Below, piece by piece: positions 1 through 8,700 of a stretch of DNA of 17,866 nucleotides (the first letter of the stretch is position 1; each line of letters begins with the position of its first letter). Source of the DNA: CAZDCZ01 sp964504155. Its GTDB lineage: Bacteria; Bacteroidota; Bacteroidia; Bacteroidales; UBA12077. Position numbers and translations under genes: made by a program. The stretch spans positions 1-17,866 of the forward strand of contig CAZDCZ010000063.1 in NCBI GenBank assembly GCA_964504155.1. Reading direction: 5' to 3'. The notes beneath the pieces are model-generated. The model was not told the DNA's origin. It ran no database searches and worked only from the letters and a program-made list of their open reading frames with translations.

Positions 1-95
1 ATTAATAAAATTGGAGAAATACGATAATAAAATTATTTTATCAATATTATTTATAAGATAAAAATATATTTTTCGTTTACTTAAAGCATAATTTG

Positions 96-103
96 TATTT
101 TAG
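96..103 (+). promoter_or_regulatory. Possible -7 promoter box for the efflux operon
   Basis: TATTTTAG matches the Bacteroidota -7 consensus TAnnTTTG at all but one fixed position and is followed by C, as is common. It lies 34 nt before the adaptor start. I see no good -33 TTTG at the right spacing. It overlaps a small palindrome (100-120), which could be an operator. Weak, because the region is very AT-rich. Confidence 0.25.
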
Positions 104-120
104 CAAGAGCCTAAGGCTAA
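100..120. promoter_or_regulatory. Small nested palindrome ahead of the efflux operon, possible operator
   Basis: AGCCT-A-AGGCT (108-118) is a perfect 11-bp odd palindrome. It sits inside a second inverted pair, TTAGC (100-104) and GCTAA (116-120), so the two overlap on the right side. It is one of the few G/C-containing symmetric sites in the leader and lies directly after the candidate -7 box. That is a plausible place for a repressor such as those that often control RND pumps. No regulator gene is in the window, so the operator role is inference. Confidence 0.25.
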
Positions 121-137
121 TATAAAAATAAAAATAA

Positions 138-1220
138 ATGAGAAACATTACTAGTTTACAAAGAGTTATATTTATTCCATTATTGTTAATATTTTTTTTC
201 TCGTGTAAGAATAAAGAAATCGATTGGGATAAGAACTATAAGACCGATTATGTTAAAGAGAAAAACTTAGTAGATACTATTGTTTTATCTGAAAAAACTT
301 TCCATCAAGAACTGGTTAGTAATGGTCGTCTCGAAGCAATTAGAAAAGTGCAATTGCGTTATAGGGTATCGGGCGAAATACAAAAGATTTTTTTTGTAAA
401 TGGCGATTATGTCGGAAAAGGTAAGCTAATAGCTCAACTTAATAGTTTTACCTTAAGAAATAACCTTCAGAAGAATAGTTTAAATTTAGAAAAGGCTAAA
501 GTCGATTTTGCCGATGTTCTTATAGGACAGGGATATAGTATTAAAGATACTTCCTCTGTGCCGACCGATTTTTTACATATTGCAAAAATAAAATCGGGAT
601 ATAATAACGCTCTTATCGATTTAAGCGATGCTAAATATCGTTTGCAAGGAGCTAAACTTATAGCTCCTTTCTCAGGTGTATTAGCCGATATCGAGAAAAA
701 CGAATACGATAAAATTAACGAAGGCGAAAATTTTTGTACCTTAATCGATAACGAATATTTCCATGTTAAGTTTTCGGTTTTAGAGTCGGAATTAGAAAAT
801 ATCTTTGTTGGCAAAAAAGTAAATGTTAAACCATTAGCAGGTGGCGAATATCAAGGAAAAATCGACGAGATTAATCCTGTAGTAAATAAAAACGGATTAA
901 TTACAATTTCGGCAAGAATAAAAAATATTTCAAAAAACCTGATGGAAGGAATGAATGTAGATGTAAAAATAATAACTGATGTCCCGAAACAGTTAGTAAT
1001 ACCTAAAACTGCTCTTGTGCTACGGCAGAATAAAGAAGTGGTTTTTACTTTAAAAAACGATAGTATTGCTATTTGGAATTATGTTAAGACTAGTTTCGAA
1101 AATACAAGATATTGTGCAATTAAAGAAGGATTAAAATTAAACGATATTATTATCACTTCGGGTAATATAAACCTTGCTCACGAGTCGATAGTTAAAGTTA
1201 AGACCAATAAGATTTACTAA
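138..1220 (+). CDS. RND efflux periplasmic adaptor subunit (HlyD/MFP family lipoprotein)
   Basis: This is the periplasmic adaptor (membrane fusion protein) that should link the inner-membrane RND permease to the TolC-type channel of the same cluster. The N-terminus is a lipoprotein signal: a hydrophobic stretch (about 10-21) ending in FFSC, with Cys23 as the predicted lipidated residue. The two halves of the lipoyl/barrel-sandwich fold are visible at about 75-101 (VSGEIQKIFFVNGDYVGKG) and 172-204 (LIAPFSGVLADI). They flank a short alpha-hairpin (about 105-170). A beta-barrel (208-282) and a membrane-proximal domain (283-357) follow. At 360 aa it is normal for the family. No Shine-Dalgarno is visible; the ATG is chosen because the lipoprotein signal starts right after it. 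The first permease starts 14 nt downstream, so the two are surely co-transcribed. The substrate cannot be told. Confidence 0.93.
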   Translation: MRNITSLQRVIFIPLLLIFFFSCKNKEIDWDKNYKTDYVKEKNLVDTIVLSEKTFHQELVSNGRLEAIRKVQLRYRVSGEIQKIFFVNGDYVGKGKLIAQLNSFTLRNNLQKNSLNLEKAKVDFADVLIGQGYSIKDTSSVPTDFLHIAKIKSGYNNALIDLSDAKYRLQGAKLIAPFSGVLADIEKNEYDKINEGENFCTLIDNEYFHVKFSVLESELENIFVGKKVNVKPLAGGEYQGKIDEINPVVNKNGLITISARIKNISKNLMEGMNVDVKIITDVPKQLVIPKTALVLRQNKEVVFTLKNDSIAIWNYVKTSFENTRYCAIKEGLKLNDIIITSGNINLAHESIVKVKTNKIY

Positions 1221-1234
1221 AAATTATTTTAACT

Positions 1235-4200
1235 ATGGTTCGATTTTTATTAAATAGACCTATTGCTGTTAGCATGACATATATTGCAATATTAATGCTA
1301 GGTCTTGTTGCGGTATTTCAACTTCCGGTATCCTTAATGCCCAATATTGATATTCCCGAGATAACCATTCAGGTAGAAGGCGAAAATATGCCGGTACGTC
1401 AATTAGAGAATGCCTTGGTACGTCCTATTCGTCAGCAATTAATTCAGGTATCGCATGTAGAATCTATTCAAAGCGAAACTTCCGATCAAACAGCAATAAT
1501 AAAATTACGTTTCGAATATGGTACCGATGTCGATTTAGCCTTTATCGATGTAAACGAAAAAATCGATCGGTCGATGAATTATTTGCCTAAAGATGTTAAA
1601 CGCCCAAGAGTTATTAAGGCAAGCGCATCAGATATTCCTGTGTTTTTTTTAAATATTACAGCAAAAGAATCGTATTTAACAAACGAAGCGAGTACAAGTA
1701 CCGATTTATCCAATCGCTTTGCCGAGCTTAGTCGTTTTTCTTCTCAGGTAATAAAAAAGAGAATCGAACAATTGCCAGAAATTGCCATGGCCGATATAAG
1801 CGGCACAATCGAACAGGAGATCGTTATCGAACCTTATAAGCAAAAGCTTGTATCTTTAGGTGTCGATTATTCCGATATAGAACAAGCAATTGTTGAGCAT
1901 AATCTAGAACTGGGAAATATAATAGTAAAAGATGGTGTTTATCAGTATAATCTGCGTTTTAAGAAAATTATAGAAGATAAATCCGATATCGAGAATATAT
2001 TATTAAAGCTCGAAGGTAAATCGATAAAAATAAAAGAAATTGCTGCTGTTAAAGTAAAACCGCAAAAACGAAACGGATTAATAACGTCTAATAAAAACGA
2101 TGCTATTGCACTTGCCGTGATAAAAAAATCGGGTGCTAGAATGCAGGATATGAAAAAATCGCTAAAAGAATTAGTCGACAATTTTAAACACGATTATCCC
2201 GATGTTGGCTTCGAAATTATTAGAGATCAATCGCGAATACTCGATTATTCTATAAATAATCTTGGTCAAACACTATTATTAGGCTCATTATTGGCATTTG
2301 TTGTAATGTTTTTATTTCTACGCGATACGCAAACACCATTTTTAATTGGCTTGAGTATTCCTACCTCGCTTATTATTAGTGTGTTGTTTTTCTATTTTCT
2401 CGATATTTCTATAAATATAATCTCTCTCTCGGGCTTAGTTCTTGGCGTTGGTATGATGATAGATAATTCTATTATTGTTATCGATAATATTACCCAAAAT
2501 ATCGATCGTGGCGAATCATTGCAGAGTGCTTGTATTAAAGGAACAAACGAAGTAATTCGTCCTTTACTAACTTCTGTTTTTACTACTTGTGCAGTTTTTA
2601 TACCTCTTATATTTATTAGTGGAATAGCAGGCGCTTTGTTTTTCGATCAAGCTATGGCTGTTACTATTGGCCTTTTTGTGTCTTTTATTGTATCAATAAC
2701 CTTGGTTCCTGTATATTATAAATTGCTAAGTAAGAAAAGAAATGCTTCGAAAATAACTCTTTTAAGTAAAATAAAACTATTCGATTATTTTAATGTTTAC
2801 GAAAAGATTTTATTTTATGTATTTCGTCATCAGCGACCTATTGTAATAGCGTTGATGCTGTTTATAATTTTAGGAGGATATTTTTATAAAATTCTAGATA
2901 AAGAAAAATTACCTGTAATTTCTGAAGACGAGTTATTTATATCTATCGATTGGAACGAAAAAATCCATATCGAAGAGAATAAATTGCGCTCATTAGAACT
3001 ATTAAATAACATAGATTCTTTACTTGTTCAATCGTCAACATATGTGGGAACTCAAGATTTTGTTATGCAGCACGATAATTTGAGCTCGCCACGAGAAACA
3101 AAAATATATTTAAAGTTAAAAGACCAAAAGTATTTACCTGTTGTTACCGAAAAAATAAAACGTTTCTTCAAGAGAAAGTATGCAGAGGCAAATTACGAAA
3201 TCCTACCTCCCGAAAATGTTTTCGAACTATTGTTTCCTAACGAACAATATTCGTTAATTGCACAAATTGTGCCTTTCGAAAAAAATAAAGAATTAGTTTT
3301 TTCCGAAGTTAATGAATTATTGCAACATTTTCCCGATGGCTTAAATGCAGTCGAATCGTATAGTATTCCGTCTAAAGAATATGTAAATATTGTTTTAAAC
3401 TCGGAAAAATTAATGATATATGATGTTGAAAGAATGAGCTTAATAAGAAAATTAAAAAGCTTATTTAACGAATTGCAAATATCAGAAATACGAAGTAGTC
3501 AGAATTATATGCCTATAATTTTTGGAAACAAAAAAGAAACCTTGTCAAAATTACTCAATGATGCTAAAATAAGAAATTCTCAAGGTAATTATATTCCTAT
3601 AAAAGAATTGATATCGTTAAAAACTACTAAAGATTTTAAAAATATTATTGCAGGCGAGTTAGGCGAATATTATCAGATTTATTTTAATCCTGACGAAACA
3701 AATATCGACAATGTGAAAAATAAGGTAGAGTCGATTGTAGAAAAAAACAAAACTTTCGATGTTTTGTGGCATGGTAGTTATTTCTCGAATAAAAAAATGA
3801 TATCAGAGATACTTATTATTCTTATTATTTCTGTATTATTATTATATTTTATCCTGGCATCGCAATTCGAATCGCTGAGTATTCCGTTAATTGTTTTACT
3901 CGAAATTCCTATCGATATTGCAGCAATTTTTATTTCCTTATTTCTTTTTCAAAGCAGCATAAATATGATGTCGCTGATTGGTATTATTCTTACAATAGGA
4001 ATTATTATTAACGATTCTATTCTTAAAATCGATACTATAAATTCTCTTTGTCGCAATGGAGTTCCATTAATAAAAGCAATTGTTGTTGGAGGAAAAAGAC
4101 GATTAAAGCCTATTTTAATGACTAGTTTAACAACTATTATGGCCATGGTGCCTTTCTTATTTATTTCAGGATTAGGATCCGATTTACAAAAACCTCTTGC

Positions 4201-4315
4201 TATTTCGGTTATTGGTGGTATGCTTATGGGAACTCTTGTGAGCTTGTTTTTTATCCCGTTATTATATTATTTATTGAAAAAGAAAAAATCAATAAAAATG
4301 GAAACATCAAAATAA
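1235..4315 (+). CDS. RND efflux transporter permease (AcrB/HAE1-like), first of two
   Basis: This is a proton-driven inner-membrane exporter of the AcrB/SwrC superfamily, 1026 aa, full length with the expected duplicated layout. TM1 is near 10-30, a large periplasmic porter loop follows, then TM2-TM6 (about 340-500), TM7 near 535-556, a second loop, and TM8-TM12 to the C-terminus. Family hallmarks are IPTS (375-378) after TM2, GMMIDNSIIVIDN in TM4 with Asp410 at the position of AcrB Asp407, and RRLKPILMTS (955-964) before TM11. The second TM4 acidic residue is Asn411, and TM10 reads IINDS (Asn926-Asp927) where AcrB has Lys940. Both changes are familiar in the Gram-positive/Bacteroidota-type subgroup, so the protein should still be active. 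It starts 14 nt after the adaptor and ends 24 nt before lepB. The drug or lipid substrate is unknown. Confidence 0.94.
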   Translation: MVRFLLNRPIAVSMTYIAILMLGLVAVFQLPVSLMPNIDIPEITIQVEGENMPVRQLENALVRPIRQQLIQVSHVESIQSETSDQTAIIKLRFEYGTDVDLAFIDVNEKIDRSMNYLPKDVKRPRVIKASASDIPVFFLNITAKESYLTNEASTSTDLSNRFAELSRFSSQVIKKRIEQLPEIAMADISGTIEQEIVIEPYKQKLVSLGVDYSDIEQAIVEHNLELGNIIVKDGVYQYNLRFKKIIEDKSDIENILLKLEGKSIKIKEIAAVKVKPQKRNGLITSNKNDAIALAVIKKSGARMQDMKKSLKELVDNFKHDYPDVGFEIIRDQSRILDYSINNLGQTLLLGSLLAFVVMFLFLRDTQTPFLIGLSIPTSLIISVLFFYFLDISINIISLSGLVLGVGMMIDNSIIVIDNITQNIDRGESLQSACIKGTNEVIRPLLTSVFTTCAVFIPLIFISGIAGALFFDQAMAVTIGLFVSFIVSITLVPVYYKLLSKKRNASKITLLSKIKLFDYFNVYEKILFYVFRHQRPIVIALMLFIILGGYFYKILDKEKLPVISEDELFISIDWNEKIHIEENKLRSLELLNNIDSLLVQSSTYVGTQDFVMQHDNLSSPRETKIYLKLKDQKYLPVVTEKIKRFFKRKYAEANYEILPPENVFELLFPNEQYSLIAQIVPFEKNKELVFSEVNELLQHFPDGLNAVESYSIPSKEYVNIVLNSEKLMIYDVERMSLIRKLKSLFNELQISEIRSSQNYMPIIFGNKKETLSKLLNDAKIRNSQGNYIPIKELISLKTTKDFKNIIAGELGEYYQIYFNPDETNIDNVKNKVESIVEKNKTFDVLWHGSYFSNKKMISEILIILIISVLLLYFILASQFESLSIPLIVLLEIPIDIAAIFISLFLFQSSINMMSLIGIILTIGIIINDSILKIDTINSLCRNGVPLIKAIVVGGKRRLKPILMTSLTTIMAMVPFLFISGLGSDLQKPLAISVIGGMLMGTLVSLFFIPLLYYLLKKKKSIKMETSK

Positions 4316-4339
4316 TAATTAAATAGAATTTTTGAATAT

Positions 4340-5569
4340 ATGAAACATGTCGATTTTTTTAAAAAGTACGTATTAGCTATTTCTATAGCTGTTTTCTTAG
4401 TTCTTTTTATTATATGGACAAGTTGGTATTGGCTTACATCATTGTTGTTGCTTGGTTTCTTTATTTTTTTATTGCCCAAATATTTTATTCCAATATTCTT
4501 GAAAATAAAATTTTTTTACTATGTAAAAATAGGACTGAGTTTTATTTTTATTTTTTTGTTTGCTATTTTTTTGCGAGTATTTATTTTCGAAATATATACT
4601 ATCCCTAGTAGTTCTATGGAACAAACACTCGTTCCGGGCGATAAGATTATTGTTAATAAACTAGCTTATGGTCCCAAAATACCCGATACGATAAACGAAG
4701 TTCCTTGGCTTAATATATTTTCGTTTTTTAAAACTAATACTAACGAAAACACAAAAAGTAATGATTATCGACGTTTAAGAGGTTTGCAGCCAATTAAAAG
4801 AAACGAAGTAGTGGTTTTTCACCGTCCCGGTACCGATGATATATATGTAAAACGATGCGTCGGATTGCCAGGTGATAATATTAAATTAGTCGACGAAAAA
4901 CTTTTTGTCGATAAAAGCCCAGTACAATCACCCCTAACACTAAAACATCGCTTCTGTGTTTACTCTAATAGAATCGATACTTTACTTAACTATTTCAGAG
5001 AAAAACATCTTGAGATAAGAAGAAGAAATTCGATAAATTCGTTTATTGTGTTCTTAACAAATAAATCAAAAGCTGAAATAGAAAACCTGAATTTTATCGA
5101 TTCGGTAAAATTCGTAAATCAGGAATTCAGAAATAAAAACGCTCAGAATTTTTATAATAATACTGTGATTATTCCGCCGCAAAACAATAATATTTTTATT
5201 GCCGGGAAAGAATATAAAACCGGATGGACAGTATTTAATTTTGGCGATTTGTATATTCCTAAAAAAGACATTGTGATTATATTAAATAAAAAAAATATCG
5301 AAAGATATTCGAAAATTATTACAGAATATGAAAATCATAAATTGGAAATTGTAAATAATAAAATTTTTATCGATGGAAGAGTAAGGCAAGAATATCAATT
5401 TGAAAGGAATTATTATTTTATGCTTGGCGATAATCGTTCACAATCTCTCGATAGTAGATATTGGGGTTTTGTTCCGGAAAACCATATTATTGGTAAAGCT
5501 GTAAAAATATTATTTTCTAATTCGAAAGTAGATTTTTCGGGGAATAGGTTTCTGAAAAAAATCTATTGA
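4340..5569 (+). CDS. lepB: Signal peptidase I (S26 family) located inside the efflux cluster
   Basis: This is a type I signal peptidase, which removes signal peptides from Sec-exported proteins at the outer face of the inner membrane. All catalytic boxes are present: IPSSSMEQTLVPGD with nucleophile Ser92 before Met93, IYVKRCVGLPGD with general base Lys171, and GDNRSQSLDSRYWGFVP (363-379). Three hydrophobic stretches (about 11-27, 30-54, 62-85) precede the catalytic part, whereas many family members have one or two. Between the Lys box and the last box lies a long insert (about 180-360), longer than in E. coli and similar in kind to Bacteroidota enzymes. It begins 24 nt after the first permease and probably shares its transcript. 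Its stop codon overlaps the edge of a palindromic element. Lying between two RND genes is unusual; it may be a second, specialised lepB paralogue, but that is inference. Confidence 0.93.
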   Translation: MKHVDFFKKYVLAISIAVFLVLFIIWTSWYWLTSLLLLGFFIFLLPKYFIPIFLKIKFFYYVKIGLSFIFIFLFAIFLRVFIFEIYTIPSSSMEQTLVPGDKIIVNKLAYGPKIPDTINEVPWLNIFSFFKTNTNENTKSNDYRRLRGLQPIKRNEVVVFHRPGTDDIYVKRCVGLPGDNIKLVDEKLFVDKSPVQSPLTLKHRFCVYSNRIDTLLNYFREKHLEIRRRNSINSFIVFLTNKSKAEIENLNFIDSVKFVNQEFRNKNAQNFYNNTVIIPPQNNNIFIAGKEYKTGWTVFNFGDLYIPKKDIVIILNKKNIERYSKIITEYENHKLEIVNNKIFIDGRVRQEYQFERNYYFMLGDNRSQSLDSRYWGFVPENHIIGKAVKILFSNSKVDFSGNRFLKKIY

Positions 5570-5723
5570 TTCTACTTTGACAGATTATGTTTTAACACAA
5601 AATCAAGCTATTTTTACCCTTGCTCCCTAAAGGGAACAGATTGATTTTTTAGCTTTCTCCCTTTAGGGTTAGGGGCAAAAAAACTGAAAAATCTTAATTC
5701 TGTTTAATCTGTTAAAGTAGAAT
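5569..5723. repeat. Palindromic intergenic element of about 155 bp (MITE/REP-like)
   Basis: The outer arms 5569-5587 (ATTCTACTTTGACAGATTA) and 5705-5723 are inverted repeats of 19 bp with one mismatch, which would be a G-U pair in RNA. Nested inside is an 11-bp perfect stem, CCCTAAAGGGA (5625-5635) with TCCCTTTAGGG (5658-5668). A further imperfect pairing, TTTTTACCC (5611-5619) with GGGGCAAAAA (5672-5681), lies between. The element fills most of the lepB to second-permease gap, and its left edge uses the last base of the lepB stop codon. There is no ORF, no clear target duplication and no T-run after the stem. GC-rich CCCTAAAGGG-type hairpins in AT-rich intergenic DNA are, from my recollection, frequent in Bacteroidota genomes. 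Likely a dispersed non-coding repeat that could also act on the mRNA. Confidence 0.7.
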
Positions 5724-5773
5724 TAATAAGTAAATAAAAAAATCATAGAATCGAAATAATTTGTAAATGCTAA

Positions 5774-8700
5774 ATGATAAACAAAAACTCACATAGAAAA
5801 ACATCGTCTTTTTCAATAATAATGCTATTTGTATTGTTTAGTATTATTGGTATGGCTTTTATTCCATTCTTAAACCTTAGTTTGTTGCCATCGAAAACAT
5901 TGCCATCTATTAATGTTCGATATAATTGGTATAATACCTCGGCTTACGTAATCGAAAATAGGGTAACAGCGCCATTAGAAGCCTTGTTTAGTTCTATTAA
6001 GGGACTAGAAGATATAGAATCGAAAACTACTAAATCGGGAGGGAATATTTCTTTATATTTTAATGATGATGTAAATATGGATGTTGCAAAATTTCAAGTC
6101 TCCTCGTTTATTCGACGTGCTTATGCCGATTTTCCCGAAAATGTAACATATCCAATTTTAACAGTTAATACTCCTAGTGGCGAGAAACAATCTTTATTAT
6201 CATTTTCTATTTATAGCTCTACCGAAGCAATTAATATTCTCGAGTATGCTCAAAATTATATAAAACCCGAAATTTCAAATATTAACGGAATTAGCGAAGT
6301 TGACGTGTATGGGGCATCTCCTTTTGAGTGGTTTGTTACTTATAATCCAACTGTGCTTAAAGTTTTTAATATTACACCTAATGATATTAAAAATTCTATA
6401 AGAAATTATTTTACCGGCGAAGATATTGGTTATGCTACAATACAAAAAAATAAAAATATTAAAGAAACTATTCAGGTTAAAGTAGTGTCGTCTGTTAATA
6501 ATAATTCTGCTTTTAGTAAAATCCCAATCAAGAAAATTAATACTAGAATAATTTATCTTACCGATATTGCTAAAATTACTTATAAAGCAAAAGACCCATC
6601 ATCATATCACCGAATAAATGGGATGAATACTATAAATATAGTTGTCTTTGCCGAAGATAATGTTAATAGTTTAAAATTAGTAGAAAAAGTAAATTCTAAA
6701 ATGGCAAATATTGTAAAGAATTTGCCAACAGGATACTCTATTCGTAAAACTTATGATGCAACAATTTATATAAAAAAAGAATTACATAAAGTAGGTATTC
6801 GAACAATTATCGCAGTTATAGTACTATTATCTTTTGTGTTTCTAATTAATCGAAAAATAAAGTATTTATTAGTAATATTAATTTCCTTATTAGCTAATAT
6901 CTTAATTGCCTCAATTTTTTATTATATGCTTGGTATAGAGATAAATATATATTCTCTAGCTGGTTTAACAATTTCTCTCGGAATAATAATAGATAATAGT
7001 ATTGTTATGACCGATCATATAAAAAATAAGGGCAATAGTGGAGTTTTCTTGTCGATATTAGCTGCAACTCTTACAACTATTGGGTCGCTTAGTCTTGTGT
7101 TTGTACTTAATAAGGAGCAACAACTGAATTTATCCGATTTTAGTTTAATAATTATTATAAATCTTGGAGTGTCTTTGTTTATTGCTTTATTTTTTATTCC
7201 TGCGTTAATTGAGCGTATAAAACTCAATTCAATTCCGGCAAAACAGTTTTTTAGAAGAAAGAGACTGATTGCTCGTTTTAATCATTATTATGTAAATTGG
7301 ATTAATTTACAATTAAAATATAAGTGGGTTTTTATTATTGTTTTAATTCTGATTTTTGGAACACCTATATATAAACTTCCTCAGAAAATCGAAAAGCAAA
7401 ATGTTGCCGCAAAATTGTATAATAACACATTTGGCAGCGAATGGTATTCTCGGAAAGCCAAACCAATTGTCGATAAATGTTTAGGAGGAACATTGCGATT
7501 ATTTACAGATTTTGTTTACGAATCATCTTATCAAAGTAATCCCGCTCGAACAAAGCTATATGTTCGGGGCGAAATGCCCGAAGGTTCAACTATACAGCAA
7601 ATTAATGCAGCAGTTAAGAGTATGGAAAACTATTTAAATAAGTTTAATGGAATAGAACTCTTTACTACCGAAATTTATAGTTACCGAAATGCACGAATAA
7701 CAATATATTTTAAAGAGGAAGAAAATAATTCTAGTTTCCCATATATCTTAAAAAGTGAATTAATAGCTAAAGCAAATAACCTTGGCGGGATGGATTGGTC
7801 AATTTATGGTGTTGGTAGAGGATTTAGTAATGCCGTTCATTCCGATTATAAAGATTCGAAGATACAATTGCTTGGATATAATTACGATAAATTATATAAG
7901 TATGCTTTATTAACCAAAGAAAAATTGAGTGGTAATGCCAGAGTAAAAAGTCTAGAAATTAGAGGTAATAATTCTTGGTTTGCCGAACCATTACGAAATA
8001 AAATTATTGTTAATTTGTCGGAGAAACAACTTGCACAATTGGGATTTTCGTATAAAGAAGTATTTGAAAATCTAAATACAAATACATTGCAATCGTCATT
8101 TATTGGCAAGTATTTTATTAATGGAAAACAAAAAAATGTAAATCTCGAAGCTGATATTGATAATTTCGATAAATGGAAATTGAAAAATTCTCCTATCGGA
8201 AATAACGATAAATTTATAAAATTTAAGGATGTAGGGAAAATTGTTAAGAAAAAAGTAGGTAACGATATTTATAAAAAAGACCAACAATATCAATTATTTG
8301 TAGAATTTAATTTCGTTGGGCCTCCCGGATTAAAAAAAATTGTTGTAGAGAATGTTATTAACGAAATGAATTCGATATTGCCACTTGGGTATAAAGCCCA
8401 ATCGCCTCAATATAGCTTTGGTGAGAGAGAAAAGAGTAAAATAGGAATACTTATTTTAATTATAGTTATTATATTTTTTATTTGCTCAATTTTGTTCGAA
8501 TCTTTTAAACAACCTATAGTAATACTGTCTATTATTCCAATTTCGTTTATTGGTGCATTCTTAACATTTTATTTGTTCGATATTAATTTCGACCAAGGCG
8601 GATATGCTTCGTTTATATTGTTAGCAGGAATTACGGTAAATGCATCAATCTATATTGTTAACGAATATAACAATCTTGTAAGAGATAGAAAAAAGTCAGG

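Noticed and set aside
23..42. Imperfect 20-bp palindrome GATAATAAAATTATTTTATC near the left edge
   Set aside because: Only 8 of 10 pairs match and it is nearly pure A/T; such symmetry is expected by chance in this composition.
1..137. Tail of an upstream gene or a small RNA at the left edge
   Set aside because: All frames are broken by stops and I see no stable GC-containing fold apart from the 11-bp palindrome already listed.
467..814. Open frame of 115 codons on the - strand inside the adaptor gene
   Set aside because: It is fully antisense to a clear adaptor protein and its translation shows no domain. The C-before-GA codon habit keeps antisense frames open by chance.
4414..4608. Open frame of 64 codons in another + frame inside lepB
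   Set aside because: It overlaps the hydrophobic N-terminal segments of LepB; T-rich codons read hydrophobic in any frame.
5624..5683. GC-rich hairpin after lepB as an intrinsic terminator
   Set aside because: The stem is followed by an A-rich tract, not a T-run, on either strand, so it does not fit a rho-independent terminator. I kept it as a palindromic repeat instead.
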